Source: an uncultured Chloroflexota bacterium
GTDB taxonomy: Bacteria; Chloroflexota; Anaerolineae; Anaerolineales; Anaerolineaceae
Reading direction: 5' to 3'
NCBI GenBank assembly: GCA_902795255.1
Contig: CADBKS010000203.1
Coordinates: forward strand, 1-5,095
DNA length: 5,095 nucleotides
A program made the translations under genes and the position numbers. This document shows, piece after piece, positions 4,273-5,095 of the stretch. The notes beneath the pieces are model-generated. The model ran no database searches. It worked only from the letters and a program-made list of their open reading frames with translations, and was not told where the DNA came from. Positions within the stretch are counted from its first letter, which is position 1. Each line of letters opens with the position of its first letter.

Positions 4273-5095
4273 ATGAAAAATAATCAAATCTTTGCGCTGC
4301 TCGTCCTTCTGCTCTGCACGATTGCGGTGACCGCCTGCTCAAGCAGGAGCGCGATGTACAGCAGTACGAGCTGGCCCGGTGCCGCGGCTGACGGGGACGT
4401 CGTTTATACAGCGAACGGCGGCCTGATCGAGGCTGTGAGCGGCGGGAAAAAGCTCTGGAGCTATCCGGAATCGGCGAATAACCGCATCAGTTATTATGCG
4501 GCCCCTGCCGTTGATGACTCACGTGTTTACGCCCCGACCTATACCAACCGCCTCCACATTATCAACAAGGCGGACGGGACGCTTGCGGCCGATATCGAGA
4601 TCGGCAACAATAAGAACAAGGTGATCGCCTCTCCGCTGATCGCGGACGGCAGCATCTATGTCGTTTCCAGCGGCGGCATGGTCAGTTCCTATCCTGAAAA
4701 CGCCGCGGGCGAAAGCATCGCCCCGAACTGGCAGACGACTCTGAGCAACGAGATCTGGGTGCGTCCTGTTTATGATAACGGGACCCTTTACGTCGCCTCC
4801 ATGGACAAAAAGATGAACCTGCTGGACGCGGCCACCGGCGAACTGAAGCAGTCGGTCGCGATCTCCGGCGCGGTCATGAGTGACCCGGTCCTTTCCGACG
4901 GGAAGCTTTATTTCAGCACGCTGGCCAATGAAGTCGATGAGATGGACCTCGCTTCCGGTACGGTCCGGACGATCCTGACCACCACCGGCGAGATCTGGGC
5001 TTCCCCGCTGCTGATGGGCGATAAACTGATTGCCGCGGATATGAACGGTTTTGTTTACTGCGCGGATATCGCTGCCGGCACGACCGTCTGGTCCC
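4273..5095 (+). CDS. PQQ-type beta-propeller lipoprotein, BamB-like (3' end outside window)
   Basis: The frame is open for 274 complete codons to the window edge. Residues 1-21 are a lipoprotein signal peptide: MKNNQ, then a hydrophobic core FALLVLLLCTIAV, then the lipobox VTAC with the lipidated cysteine at 22. The mature protein should be anchored outside the cytoplasmic membrane. It contains about six PQQ-like blades near residues 34-64, 77-110, 118-153, 162-194, 201-233 and 242-273. Blades show the usual pattern of a P-x-x-x-D/G-x-x-[IVL]-Y strand, then an A-x-x-G-x-L turn, such as RPVYDNGTLYVASMD and LLDAATGEL. Such propellers include BamB and PQQ dehydrogenases; no dehydrogenase active-site feature is visible, so a protein-binding scaffold role is more likely. 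It starts 22 nt after yidD, in the place before the expected yidC, suggesting a part in membrane protein insertion or folding (inference). Confidence 0.92.
   Translation, partial: MKNNQIFALLVLLLCTIAVTACSSRSAMYSSTSWPGAAADGDVVYTANGGLIEAVSGGKKLWSYPESANNRISYYAAPAVDDSRVYAPTYTNRLHIINKADGTLAADIEIGNNKNKVIASPLIADGSIYVVSSGGMVSSYPENAAGESIAPNWQTTLSNEIWVRPVYDNGTLYVASMDKKMNLLDAATGELKQSVAISGAVMSDPVLSDGKLYFSTLANEVDEMDLASGTVRTILTTTGEIWASPLLMGDKLIAADMNGFVYCADIAAGTTVWS

Overview
The window is an ordinary chromosomal housekeeping region. It carries one large minus-strand gene, a divergent intergenic region of about 420 nt, and the start of a plus-strand operon: rpmH, rnpA, yidD, then a beta-propeller lipoprotein cut off by the window end. 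Base composition is moderately GC-rich. An rpmH-rnpA-yidD cluster followed by a PQQ-type beta-propeller lipoprotein, with a fused exonuclease-helicase DinG alongside, best fits a member of the Chloroflexota, probably class Anaerolineae. This assignment comes from remembered gene order and protein style, not from a search, and I hold it at about 0.6.

Layout. Positions 1-120 hold small hairpins and a probable terminator for the minus-strand gene. Positions 121-2913 (minus) encode a 930-residue DinG-type protein that joins an N-terminal DEDDh 3'-5' exonuclease to an XPD/DinG-like superfamily 2 helicase. The helicase keeps four cysteines spaced as expected for an iron-sulfur cluster. Positions 2914-3336 are a divergent regulatory region. 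It has a perfect -10 hexamer facing dinG, a strong sigma-70-type promoter facing rpmH, paired short palindromes, and a leader of about 180 nt before rpmH. Positions 3337-3510, 3564-3917 and 3933-4250 encode ribosomal protein bL34, the protein subunit of RNase P, and the membrane-insertion factor YidD. From 4273 to the window edge runs a lipoprotein with repeated PQQ-like propeller blades. It was found by direct translation because it has no stop inside the window.

How the genes work together. The plus-strand genes form the conserved bacterial cluster that links ribosome assembly (bL34), tRNA 5' maturation (RnpA) and membrane protein insertion (YidD, usually followed by YidC). The beta-propeller lipoprotein sits where yidC is expected, so it may serve extracytoplasmic protein folding or insertion; this is inference. 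dnaA, which neighbours rpmH in many bacteria, is not present here, and no cluster of DnaA boxes was seen.

No new defence system, mobile element or CRISPR array is visible. The observations most worth following are the lipoprotein in the insertase operon, the DinG that keeps both exonuclease and Fe-S helicase signatures, and the long structured rpmH leader with a possible coupled upstream reading frame.
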